Source: Varibaculum cambriense DSM 15806
Lineage (GTDB): Bacteria > Actinomycetota > Actinomycetes > Actinomycetales > Actinomycetaceae
DNA: 64,000 nucleotides
Assembly (NCBI RefSeq): GCF_000420065.1
Contig: NZ_ATUF01000002.1
Span: 992,001-1,056,000 of the forward strand
Reading direction: 5' to 3'
Shown here: positions 43,447-51,326 of the stretch, in pieces
Layout: every line of letters begins with the position of its first letter
How positions within the stretch are numbered: the stretch's first letter is position 1
Program-made: the position numbers and the translations under genes
The notes under the pieces: generated by a model
What the model was told of the DNA's origin: nothing
The model's input: the letters and a program-made list of their open reading frames with translations, nothing else
Databases searched by the model: none

Positions 43447-45051
43447 ATGAATGAACCGCTGATCCTAGGAATTGAGTCTACCTGCGACGAAACCGGCGTG
43501 GCGCTGGTACGTGGGGGAAAACTATTGGCAGATCGTACTGCCACTTCTATGGATGAGCATGCTCGCTACGGGGGAATCATTCCCGAGATTGCTTCCCGCG
43601 CCCACCTAGAATCCTTCCTCCCCACTTTGCAGTCAGCCTGTGAAGAGGCCGGGGTGACTTTGGACGAGGTAGACGCGATTGCCTGTGCAGCAGGTCCCGG
43701 ACTGGTGGGGTCACTGACCGTGGGGATTTCCGCCGCGAAAGCCCTGGCGTTGGCTTTGAATAAACCGCTCTACGGCGTGAACCACGTAATCGGACACCTG
43801 GCGGTAGACGCGCTGGTAGAGGGACAGTTTCATCCACCCTTTATTGGACTGATCTGCTCGGGAGGCCACTCCAACCTGGTGCTGGTGCGGGGTCTGGCCA
43901 GCGATATTACTGAACTTGGCGGTACCTTGGATGATGCCGCTGGGGAAGCCTTCGATAAAGTAGGGCGCCTGCTAGGTACCCCCTATCCAGGAGGTCCGCA
44001 TGTCGATCGCCTCGCGCAGGCGGGGGACAAGAAAGCTATCCGCTTCCCGCGGGGACTAGCGGCCGGTAAAGACAAGGAACGCCACCGCTACGACTTCTCG
44101 TTTTCCGGGCTAAAAACTGCGGTTGCCCGCTATATAGAAGGGTTAGAGGCCGCCGGGGAAACCGTTAACCGAGAAAATATTTGCGCCGGTTTCTCTGAGG
44201 CCGTCAACGATTCGCTAACTAAGAAAGCAGTACAGGCGGCTCAGGATTTTGATTGCCGGGAGATCGTAGTGGGCGGCGGTTTTTCCGCGAACTCGCGTCT
44301 GCGCGAGCTCTTAGCCCAGCGCGCCGCATCGGCGGGGATTACCGTGCGGATACCTCCGATTCGTTTTTGTACTGATAATGGGGCGCAGATCGCCGCCCTC
44401 GGGGAAGTGCTAGTGAAAGCAGGAATGCCGCCCTCGCCCTCGAATTTTGGACCCGATTCCCAGATGCCGCTCACCCAGATTTATATGGCTCCTAGCCCAG
44501 AGGATACGGAAAAACCCTCGGGCAAAACCCACATTTCCCAGGATAAACAGGTAGATGTAGACAGCATCTATCGGAAGGTGAAAGAAAATATGGCGAAGTC
44601 ATTTGACCAGATGCGTCCCGGGTTGGAAAAGGCTGCTGACCGGATTAAACCCTTGGTAGAGCAGGGACGCGAATATGCCGAAGAGACGGTGGAGAAGGCG
44701 CGTCCCTACGTGGAGCAGGCGGTAGAAAAGTCTCGTCCCTACGTGGAACAGGCCGCCGAGAAAAGCCGGGAGTATGCCGAAGAAACTATGGAGAAAGCAC
44801 GCCCCTATGTAGAGCAAGCGGCCGAAAAGGGACGCGAATACGCCGAGCAGGCGGTAGAAAAGTCTCGTCCCTACATGGAACAGGCCGCTGAACGCGGGCG
44901 CGAATACGCTGAGCAGGCAGTAGAAAAGGGGCGCGAATACGCCAAGCAAGCACAGCAGCGACTGCAAGAGCGTTCGCAGGCGAAAAAATCGGATCCGGAG
45001 GAGCCGTCGGTGACGGTAGAGCCGCCCGATGATGTGGAGCCCCGCCGGTAA
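43447..45051 (+). CDS. tsaD: t6A threonylcarbamoyltransferase TsaD with a repeat-rich C-terminal extension
   Basis: 534 residues, about 190 more than normal TsaD (about 340-350). Residues 1-350 are a standard TsaD: GIESTCDETGVALV, metal-binding H113 and H117 in NHVIGHL, SGGHSNLVLV, GGTLDDAAGEAFDKVGRLLG, YDFSFSGLKTAV, GGGFSANSRLRE, CTDNGAQIA and the closing LTQIYMAP. It transfers the threonylcarbamoyl group to A37 of ANN-decoding tRNAs. After a linker (355-403) come nine 11-residue repeats (405-503; pattern EKxRxYxEQAx) and a charged Pro/Glu tail. The frame is continuous with no spare start codon context, so this is a true fusion or extension. Confidence 0.95.
   Translation: MNEPLILGIESTCDETGVALVRGGKLLADRTATSMDEHARYGGIIPEIASRAHLESFLPTLQSACEEAGVTLDEVDAIACAAGPGLVGSLTVGISAAKALALALNKPLYGVNHVIGHLAVDALVEGQFHPPFIGLICSGGHSNLVLVRGLASDITELGGTLDDAAGEAFDKVGRLLGTPYPGGPHVDRLAQAGDKKAIRFPRGLAAGKDKERHRYDFSFSGLKTAVARYIEGLEAAGETVNRENICAGFSEAVNDSLTKKAVQAAQDFDCREIVVGGGFSANSRLRELLAQRAASAGITVRIPPIRFCTDNGAQIAALGEVLVKAGMPPSPSNFGPDSQMPLTQIYMAPSPEDTEKPSGKTHISQDKQVDVDSIYRKVKENMAKSFDQMRPGLEKAADRIKPLVEQGREYAEETVEKARPYVEQAVEKSRPYVEQAAEKSREYAEETMEKARPYVEQAAEKGREYAEQAVEKSRPYMEQAAERGREYAEQAVEKGREYAKQAQQRLQERSQAKKSDPEEPSVTVEPPDDVEPRR
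44659..44955 (+). repeat. Nine 33-bp repeats encoding 11-residue units in tsaD
   Basis: Nine in-register 33-bp units encode variants of EQGREYAEETV, EKARPYVEQAV, EKSRPYVEQAA, EKGREYAEQAV. Synonymous differences between units show an old, selected array rather than a recent slippage. Four units have Pro at position 5, as in the Pro-punctuated 11/22-mer helices of apolipoproteins. Confidence 0.9.
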
Positions 45052-45106
45052 ACCTAGCGTGGCTTTACCAGGCAGTCAGCGGGAAGCCCCTGGGGGTGAT
45101 TGTCCC

Positions 45107-46405
45107 CTAGGCGTCCCCAGCCTCTTCTAAGACTAGACAACGGTGCGCCCCACCTACCCGAGTTAGCGCTACGGTTACGGTGTGCGGGATCCACTCCCGC
45201 TGCTTTTTGGGCATCACCTTTTTTCGCCAGCTAGCAATATCGAGGGCGACTCCGCGCTTTAGTACGTCCAACCGGGTGGCCTGGAGAGAGCGCAAGTAAG
45301 AGCTAACCGTTTTCGTTTTTAAAGGTAGAGTTTCCAATATTTGGTAGCAGCGCAGTGCCAAGGCGTCTTGGCCGGTGGGACGAGTATTTCCGGTCAGGTA
45401 GGCGATACCGGTAGATACTGGCGCGGCTTCTAGGCGTTCGCAAAGGTCAGGTAAGATTCCGGCGCGAATGATGGCGGGATCCGGATCGAAAAGATAATTC
45501 CCTAACCTAGCTGCCTGCGGGACCTGCACGTGGCTCTCCGCGGGATTGCGGGCAGAAGTACAGCGGTACTGCGTTACCTGGTCGCCGTGAATGACTAGTG
45601 CGGAGCGCCCGGCGCCTTCCGGGGCTAGCCCGGGCGAATATAGGGCGCACTCTACCAGGTCTCCTGCTACGCTCACCCACTGGGCGTGATACCCCGCTGG
45701 CAGGTTAGCTAAATCAATGCCAGGTGCCATTTTTACTGCCAGATAGGGCGCGCGCTTTCCCCATTCCAGCACTTTCCCTAGGGGTGGGGACCAGGACGCA
45801 GGGGAGAGGACGCGCCCGGTAGCGGCGCGGCGTGCCGGATCTACAAATAGGGCGGGTAGAGTTTTCTGCGCAACAACCTGTTCGGCGCTGGCGCACATAA
45901 CTTTTGCCCCTGGTAGGTGGGATAGGTTAATTGCCGCACAGGTCGCGGCCGCCGGGCTAATATCAATTGCCTGAAAATCTGGACAGGAGCGCGCCAGCTC
46001 CCGGGAATCGGCACCAATTCCGCACCCCAGGTCTATCAGGCTGGTGACTGCGGCGGCGGCAAAACGTTTGGCGCGCTGGCGGGCCACAATTCCCCGGGTG
46101 GCCTGTTCGAGCCCATCGCGAGTAAAGAGACAATTACTTGCCGCCGCGGTTCCTATTTTTTCTTGGGCTTTCTCCCGCAGTTTCCATTGGTTTTGCAAAG
46201 ACGCAACCAGGTTTGGCGGGTAGTGCTGGCGCAGGTGCTTAGCGATATTTGCAGCCTCTATGGGGTCTGGGCAGGGATGATCTTGTAATAGCTGCCAACC
46301 GGTTTGGGTGATAAGTGCCGCTACCATCGGATCTTCAACCGGCGGGAAATGAGCGATTAACTGCCGTAGCTGCGTAAAACTTAGCGGCGTTTTGGCAGTA
46401 ACCAT
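45107..46405 (-). CDS. Class I SAM-dependent methyltransferase with THUMP-like C-terminal domain
   Basis: 432 residues. An N-terminal helical domain, then a Rossmann methyltransferase fold with SAM motif SLIDLGCGIGADSRELA and catalytic-type loop LFVDPARRAATGRV, and a C-terminal THUMP-like region ending in PHTVTVALTRVGGAHRCLVLEEA. The family is common in actinobacteria and probably modifies RNA, but its target is not known. GGGGAGG precedes the ATG. It converges with tsaD and diverges from groES. Confidence 0.82.
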   Translation of the reverse strand: MVTAKTPLSFTQLRQLIAHFPPVEDPMVAALITQTGWQLLQDHPCPDPIEAANIAKHLRQHYPPNLVASLQNQWKLREKAQEKIGTAAASNCLFTRDGLEQATRGIVARQRAKRFAAAAVTSLIDLGCGIGADSRELARSCPDFQAIDISPAAATCAAINLSHLPGAKVMCASAEQVVAQKTLPALFVDPARRAATGRVLSPASWSPPLGKVLEWGKRAPYLAVKMAPGIDLANLPAGYHAQWVSVAGDLVECALYSPGLAPEGAGRSALVIHGDQVTQYRCTSARNPAESHVQVPQAARLGNYLFDPDPAIIRAGILPDLCERLEAAPVSTGIAYLTGNTRPTGQDALALRCYQILETLPLKTKTVSSYLRSLQATRLDVLKRGVALDIASWRKKVMPKKQREWIPHTVTVALTRVGGAHRCLVLEEAGDA

Positions 46406-46509
46406 GGTTTCCTCCCCTCTGACATTTTTAGTTTAGCCGAGCTGGCGATGTTGTTTTATTGTCGCGTTGAAGGGGAAATATCTAGATTCGCCCAGGGCGT
46501 AAGGGAAAC

Positions 46510-46536
46510 CTAGCACTCAGCTTGATTGAGTGCCAG
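46510..46536. promoter_or_regulatory. CIRCE element (HrcA operator) before groES
   Basis: CTAGCACTC (46510-46518), 9-nt spacer, GAGTGCCAG (46528-46536). This fits the CIRCE consensus TTAGCACTC-N9-GAGTGCTAA with small deviations. It lies about 135 bp before groES and predicts heat-shock derepression through HrcA. Two small hairpins follow in the leader (46570-46605). Confidence 0.85.
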
Positions 46537-46669
46537 AATACCCCTAAGCTAAATAGTGCATTTGGAGTTGTAAGACTCCAGACTGGCACCGGAAGGCTGG
46601 CAACCCGCGACGTCAAAGTTCCGGTACTAAAACCGAAAAGTTTTTTGGAAAAAGAAAGGGAGGTCTGCA

Positions 46670-46966
46670 GTGTCAGTCTCCATTAAGCCGTTAGAAGATC
46701 GCGTCGTGATTCAGCAGGCAGAGGCGGAGCAAAAGACCGCTTCGGGTCTGGTTATCCCCGACGCTGCCAAGGAAAAACCGCAGGAAGGCAAAGTAATCGC
46801 GGTGGGACCGGGTCGTGTTGATGACCAGGGTAACCGGGTTCCGATGGACGTTGCCGAGGGCGACAGCGTGATTTACTCCAAGTATGGCGGTACCGAGGTT
46901 AAATACGGCGGGGAAGAATACTTGATTCTTTCCGCGCGTGACATTTTGGCTAAGGTAGAGCGCTAG
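46670..46966 (+). CDS. groES: Co-chaperonin GroES
   Basis: 98 residues from GTG with AAAGGGAGG upstream. [28 protein letters not shown] holds the mobile loop that caps GroEL, and [16 protein letters not shown] is the usual end. It is alone: groEL does not follow and a terminator comes 50 bp after the stop, so groEL is elsewhere in the genome. Confidence 0.97.
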   Translation: MSVSIKPLEDRVVIQQAEAEQKTASGLVIPDAAKEKPQEGKVIAVGPGRVDDQGNRVPMDVAEGDSVIYSKYGGTEVKYGGEEYLILSARDILAKVER

Positions 46967-47016
46967 CTATTAGCGCTGGCTGGGTGGGGTAACTCGCCAT
47001 TTAACTAGCCGTAAAG

Positions 47017-47060
47017 CAAAAGGTGGGGTCGGAGATATTCCGACCCCACCTTTTGTATAT
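47017..47060 (+). terminator. Intrinsic terminator of groES
   Basis: Seventeen-bp stem (47017-47033 with 47039-47055) with a 5-nt loop; the right arm ends TTTTG and the sequence then runs TATAT. Confidence 0.8.
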
Positions 47061-47110
47061 CTCTATCTTTTGTGTATCCCCGCGCCGTCTCTGTCCGCGG
47101 GGCCAGCGGT

Positions 47111-47149
47111 GAAAAAAGTCGGGAGCGAGAAAACCTCGCTCCCGACTTT
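47111..47149 (-). terminator. Intrinsic terminator of the transaldolase gene
   Basis: Fifteen-bp stem (47115-47129 with 47135-47149); on the minus strand it is followed by a T-run (TTTTTT), so it ends the transcript coming from 48271. Confidence 0.85.
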
Positions 47150-47182
47150 AAAGCTATTTAGTTGTTAGTTAGCGGCGCTGCA

Positions 47183-48271
47183 CTACTTTTCTTTCGGCGC
47201 CGGCAAAATCACGTCGCGTACCAGTTCCTGCAGATCGGTGTTGGACTTGAGGAACCCGCGTAGCGTACGCACGGTAGGCCCGAAGGTGTCGAACTCTTCT
47301 TCGCTCATACCGTCGACCTCGTAAGCGCGGCGGAAATCTTCCACCTTGATCAAGGTTTCCATGATTTCGTCTGCTACCGGTACGTCAAAGCGCGGCTCGT
47401 ACTGGTAGTCGGACTCCTGGATTCGCTTGGACCAAGCGAAAGGCGGAGAAATCACGATGTCGCCACCGACTAGCTCGGTGTACTGCATGGTATTGCGGAA
47501 AGCTGCAACTAGCATGCGGGAACGCAAGCCCCGTTTTTCGAACTCGGCAGCAGCCTTCTTGACGGCGGCGATTCCGCCCCATTCCAGGTGTCCCGGATTC
47601 AGAACCAGCTTGTCGCGGTTGGCGCAGATCTTCAGCCAGTCATCGAGACGGCCTACCATCAAGGTCACTACCGGACCCATCTTGGAAATGTCTTTGCCTT
47701 CAGCTTCGCGCCGTTTCAGGCCGCGCTCAATGGCTTCACCTGAGGCTACTGCCTGGGGCACGGAGAAGGACACGGTTACGTTCATGGATACGCCGCGGTA
47801 GGTGGCATCTTCGATGGCTTCAATCCCGGTCTTGGTGGCGGGTACTTTCACCACGATGTTGGGGGCCATTTCGGAGAACTCTACTGCCTGGTCGGCTAGA
47901 GCCTTGGCGTTGCGGTAGTTAGCCGGATCCGTCTGCACCGAGAGGCGACCGTTGCGGCCATTGGAAGCTTCGAATGCCGGTTCTAGCAGCTTGGCAGCTT
48001 CAATGGACATGTCTTTAACAGCCTGCCAACCGATTTCGGATTCGGTGGCGGTGGGCATGCTCTCGGCAATCTTTTTGATGCGAGGAGCCCAGATGTCTAG
48101 GTGCTTGGAAATAGTAGTGTAAGCGATGGTCGGGTTACAGGTCGCACCTACTCCGCCCCAAGAGATCGACTGACGTAGTTCTTCCAGATCGGAAGAGTCA
48201 TTCCACAGCGCGGTCTTCGAATTCTTGGCTGCATCTAGCAGGGGACCGGGGGTCATTTTAATCTCGGTCAT
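47183..48271 (-). CDS. Transaldolase family protein
   Basis: 362 residues with the transaldolase barrel. The Schiff-base lysine region is NIVVKVPATKTG; GVSMNVTVSFSVPQAVASGEAIERG and GATCNPTIAYTTI are also typical. It is not the short fructose-6-P aldolase type. Its placement next to a GntR regulator and iol genes suggests a role in metabolising inositol-derived sugar phosphates, as seen for transaldolase-like genes in other iol clusters; it could also be the cell's pentose phosphate transaldolase. Confidence 0.82.
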   Translation of the reverse strand: MTEIKMTPGPLLDAAKNSKTALWNDSSDLEELRQSISWGGVGATCNPTIAYTTISKHLDIWAPRIKKIAESMPTATESEIGWQAVKDMSIEAAKLLEPAFEASNGRNGRLSVQTDPANYRNAKALADQAVEFSEMAPNIVVKVPATKTGIEAIEDATYRGVSMNVTVSFSVPQAVASGEAIERGLKRREAEGKDISKMGPVVTLMVGRLDDWLKICANRDKLVLNPGHLEWGGIAAVKKAAAEFEKRGLRSRMLVAAFRNTMQYTELVGGDIVISPPFAWSKRIQESDYQYEPRFDVPVADEIMETLIKVEDFRRAYEVDGMSEEEFDTFGPTVRTLRGFLKSNTDLQELVRDVILPAPKEK

Positions 48272-48323
48272 TGAGTCTCCTTCGTTCTACAACGGGCACC
48301 GCCCTCGGTGCCGGTTCCCTTCC

Positions 48324-48352
48324 AGGTTAAAGGGAAAAAGCTACAACGTCAA
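48324..48352 (-). promoter_or_regulatory. Promoter of the transaldolase gene
   Basis: On the minus strand TTGACG (48347-48352), 17-bp spacer, TAACCT (48324-48329), about 55 bp before the start codon. Confidence 0.65.
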
Positions 48353-48382
48353 GACTTTGACAGGACAATAGAGCAAATGGGT

Positions 48383-48398
48383 AGTGACCTTAGTCACT
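48383..48398. promoter_or_regulatory. Putative CRP/GlxR-type operator upstream of the transaldolase promoter
   Basis: AGTGACCTTAGTCACT matches the core GTGA-N6-TCAC of actinobacterial GlxR/CRP sites. Its centre lies about 73 bp upstream of the predicted transcript start, a usual activator position. Confidence 0.5.
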
Positions 48399-48405
48399 TT
48401 GAGTG

Positions 48406-49146
48406 TTAAAGGCTAATGGTGAAACGGTATCGAGAGGCGCGGTAAACGTGGTCGCCAATTTCAATGGGAACCCCGGACTGGTCGTAAGCAATGCGTCGCA
48501 TACTCAAAATTGCGGCTCCGCGTGACTCTTGTAGGGTTTCTGCTTCCTCGGTGCTGGCTTTACGGGCGGAAATGGTTTGCGAGGCGCTAACTACTTCATG
48601 TCCATGGCTGCGCATGGCGTCGTAGAGGCCGCTGGAGCGTAGTTCCTTTTCAGAGGGGGCTACCTGCAACGGGAGATAGTTAGTCATAATCGCTAGCGGT
48701 TCCCCATTGGCCAGACGTAAGCGCACGACCTTGATAACTGCTTGCCCTTCGCTAAGTCGCAGATCCTCCGCTATTTCCTTGTCGGCTGCGACCTCCTCGT
48801 AAGAAATAACTTTGGTGGTGGGCTTTTGCCCTGACTCTCGCAAGTCGTCGTAGAGGGAAGATAGTTTCACTTGGCGATGAATTTCTTTGGGGGCAACAAT
48901 GGTTCCTACTGCGCGTTTGCGCACCACCAGGCGCAAGTCGACTAAAGATTGTAGGGCGCGGCGAGCAGTGGGGCGCGATACTCCCAGGCGAGAGGCCATT
49001 GATAGCTCGTCCTCCAGTTTCGCGCCGGGTGGGATAGTGCCGTCCAGGATTAGATTCTTTATGGGTTCAGAAATCTGGTGATACAGGGGAACGGGCGAAG
49101 AGTGGTCAAGCTCAATGTCGGTTACGTAGGTTTTGAGCGTGGCCAT
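48406..49146 (-). CDS. GntR-family regulator with UTRA domain (inositol cluster)
   Basis: 246 residues. N-terminal GntR winged helix (LYHQISEPIKNLILDGTIPPGAKLEDELSMASRLGVSRPTARRALQSLV) and a C-terminal UTRA ligand domain ending GVPIEIGDHVYRASRYRFTISL, as in HutC-subfamily regulators. AAGGAGGG precedes the ATG. Placed between the transaldolase and iol genes, it is the likely controller of both, with an inositol intermediate as ligand. Confidence 0.9.
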   Translation of the reverse strand: MATLKTYVTDIELDHSSPVPLYHQISEPIKNLILDGTIPPGAKLEDELSMASRLGVSRPTARRALQSLVDLRLVVRKRAVGTIVAPKEIHRQVKLSSLYDDLRESGQKPTTKVISYEEVAADKEIAEDLRLSEGQAVIKVVRLRLANGEPLAIMTNYLPLQVAPSEKELRSSGLYDAMRSHGHEVVSASQTISARKASTEEAETLQESRGAAILSMRRIAYDQSGVPIEIGDHVYRASRYRFTISL

Positions 49147-49187
49147 GGGGTCCCTCCTTGTGGGGCGTTAAGCTACAATAGCGCCAA

Positions 49188-49207
49188 ATGTTAGATAGTT
49201 CTTACAT
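49188..49207. promoter_or_regulatory. Inverted repeat in the gntR-iolC control region
   Basis: ATGTTAGA-tagt-TCTTACAT, 8-bp arms with one mismatch, 42 bp before the regulator start. It suits autoregulation by a GntR dimer. Confidence 0.45.
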
Positions 49208-49260
49208 TAATGCAGAATACACCTAAAATTAATATTTGTGACAACTTTCGTTAGCTATAT

Positions 49261-49312
49261 GTAATTTGTTTTGCCGCCGACCGGGCAGCCGCCGGTTGGG
49301 TAATTTGTTTTG
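49261..49312. repeat. 13-bp direct repeats around a GC-rich stem upstream of iolC
   Basis: GTAATTTGTTTTG occurs at 49261-49273 and 49300-49312, 39 bp apart start to start, enclosing ACCGG/CCGGT. They lie between the regulator and iolC and may be a paired protein-binding site. Confidence 0.5.
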
Positions 49313-49435
49313 AAGGCTTCCCCTCCTCTTAGATCTTTGCTAGAATGTCATTACAAAGCGCTGCAAGTTTGTGATAGCCGTCGCGAGCGGCGCTGACGAT
49401 GTAGTCAACAACGATGTAAAAAGGGGATCGCTGGT

Positions 49436-50431
49436 ATGAACAGTTTTAAAGTGCCGGCCGTAGATGTGCTCACCATCGGGCGCTCGGGGATAGATATTTA
49501 TCCGCTGCAGACCGGAGTAGGGCTCGAAAAGGTGGAACAGTTCGGAAAATTCTTGGGCGGCAGTCCCATGAACGTCGCGGTAGCAGCCGCGAAGCTGCGC
49601 CACTCTTCCGCGATCATCACCGGAGTGGGCAAAGATCCTTTCGGTAAGTTCGTGCGTTCCGAGATGCGCTCTTTGGGGGTGTATGACACCTATGTGGTGG
49701 ATAATCCCAACTTTGCCACCCCGGTAACGTTTTGCGAGATTTTCCCGCCTGACGATTTCCCCCTCTACTTCTACCGGGAGCCTTCCACCCCTGACCTGGA
49801 GTTAACGGAAGCAGATATCCCCGAGGACGCCGTGAAAAACGCCAAGATTTTCTGGATTTCCGTTACCGGCCTCTCGGAAGAACCCTCGCGCAGTGCCCAC
49901 CACCACGCCCTAGACCTACGGGATTTAGGAGACAAGGATAAATGGACGATTGCCGACCTAGATTACCGCTCTACTTTCTGGAGCGATGAAGAAACCGCTC
50001 ACCGCGAAGTGGAGCGGATGCTAGAGAAAGTTTCAGTCGCAGTGGGCAATAAAGAAGAATGCCGCATTGCAGTGGGAGAAACCGAGCCGGATCGCGCCGC
50101 CGACGCCCTCTTAGAGCGGGGAGTAGAAATCGCGGTAGTTAAGCAGGGCCCCCTGGGAACCCTGTGCAAGACCCGGGAAGAACGGATTGAAGTACCGGTA
50201 ACTCCGGTGAAAGTCACCAATGGACTGGGTGCGGGCGATTCCTTTGGAGGGTCGCTGTGCCACGGATTGCTCTCCGGCTGGGATCTCCCGCAGATTATTT
50301 CGGCGGCCTCCACTGCCGGGGCGATTGTAAGCTCCCGTTTGGAATGTTCCACGGCGATGCCTTCTGAACCGGAAATCTTAGACATGATTTCCAAGAACCC
50401 GCAGTCCGCTCCGATTGTTACTAAGAGGTAA
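49436..50431 (+). CDS. iolC: 5-dehydro-2-deoxygluconokinase
   Basis: 331 residues of the PfkB/ribokinase family. DVLTIGRSGIDIYPLQTGVGLE opens as in IolC; the family signatures GGSPMNVAVAAAKL and VTNGLGAGDSFGGSLCHGLL (anion hole and catalytic Asp) are present. It phosphorylates 2-deoxy-5-keto-gluconate in inositol catabolism. AAGGGG lies 9 bases before the ATG. First gene of an iolC-aldolase-iolB-iolD operon. Confidence 0.93.
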   Translation: MNSFKVPAVDVLTIGRSGIDIYPLQTGVGLEKVEQFGKFLGGSPMNVAVAAAKLRHSSAIITGVGKDPFGKFVRSEMRSLGVYDTYVVDNPNFATPVTFCEIFPPDDFPLYFYREPSTPDLELTEADIPEDAVKNAKIFWISVTGLSEEPSRSAHHHALDLRDLGDKDKWTIADLDYRSTFWSDEETAHREVERMLEKVSVAVGNKEECRIAVGETEPDRAADALLERGVEIAVVKQGPLGTLCKTREERIEVPVTPVKVTNGLGAGDSFGGSLCHGLLSGWDLPQIISAASTAGAIVSSRLECSTAMPSEPEILDMISKNPQSAPIVTKR

Positions 50432-50435
50432 GACG

Positions 50436-51326
50436 ATGGGAAAGCTAATCTCAAAACTGGCAGAAATCCGGACCTTTGAACCGGAACGGATAGCGAAAAC
50501 TCTGGAAAATCGTCCTCGTCCCAGTCTGAAAGAAGCGCTGCAAGGAAAAGACGGTAAACCGGAAAAACTGATGGTCATTGCTTGCGACCACCCGGCACGG
50601 GGGGCGCTGGCAGCAGGAGATGATCCCTCCGCCATGGCCGACCGAGAAGAATTGCTGGCGCGCTGTGTAGAAGCGCTCTCGCGGCCCGGGGTAAACGGTT
50701 TCCTTGGAACCGCCGATATGATCGAGGACTTGGCGCTGCTGGGCGCCCTCGATAATAAAGTGGTTTTCGGATCTATGAACCGCGCCGGACTAGCAGGGGC
50801 TACTTTCGGAATGGATGACCGCTTCAACTGCTACGACGCCCAAGGCGTGGAAGATGCCGGTTTGGCCGGGGGGAAAATGCTAACCCGGATCAACTATGCA
50901 GATGCCGGTACCGTCTCTACTTTGCAGGCGACTGCCCGCGCCATTGATGAACTAGCAGAGCGGAAACTGATGGCGATGGTCGAGCCGTTTATTTCGGAAG
51001 GCCCCGCGGAAAAGGTTAGCAACGTCCTCACCCCCGAAGCTGTTATCAAGTCGATGGCGATTGCGGCTGGGCTGGGACGAACCAGTGCCTATACCTGGTT
51101 GAAACTTCCCTGCGTTGCCGAGATGGAACGCGTCATGGAAGCCACTACACTTCCCTCTTTGATCCTAGGGGGAGAAGTATCTAAGGATCCCGATGCCGCC
51201 AGGGAGTCATGGGGTAAAGCTTTGCGGCTGCCCAATGTCTTAGGGTTGGTCATCGGTCGTTCACTATTATTCCCGGCCAGCGGCGATGTGGCGCGGGCCG
51301 TAGACGAGACGGTAGGTTTGCTATGA
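50436..51326 (+). CDS. (Beta/alpha)8-fold aldolase-like protein of inositol clusters (Cgl0159-type)
   Basis: 296 residues from ATG 50436, chosen because AGAGGT lies just upstream; a TTG 21 bases earlier lies inside iolC. KLMVIACDHPARGALAAGDDP, KVVFGSMNRAGLAGATFGMDDRFN and LKLPCVAEMERVMEATTLPSLILGGEV suggest a DeoC/LacD-like barrel. The family occurs in actinobacterial iol clusters and probably cleaves 2-deoxy-5-keto-gluconate-6-phosphate, taking the place of IolJ; this is inferred from position, not shown by residues. Confidence 0.75.
   Translation: MGKLISKLAEIRTFEPERIAKTLENRPRPSLKEALQGKDGKPEKLMVIACDHPARGALAAGDDPSAMADREELLARCVEALSRPGVNGFLGTADMIEDLALLGALDNKVVFGSMNRAGLAGATFGMDDRFNCYDAQGVEDAGLAGGKMLTRINYADAGTVSTLQATARAIDELAERKLMAMVEPFISEGPAEKVSNVLTPEAVIKSMAIAAGLGRTSAYTWLKLPCVAEMERVMEATTLPSLILGGEVSKDPDAARESWGKALRLPNVLGLVIGRSLLFPASGDVARAVDETVGLL

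Noticed and set aside
44599-44967. Minus-strand open frame of 122 codons antisense to the tsaD repeats, with repeated hydrophobic residues
   Set aside because: It is the complement of the 33-bp repeats; the sense frame is a clear TsaD continuation with proper hendecads, so the antisense frame is a by-product.
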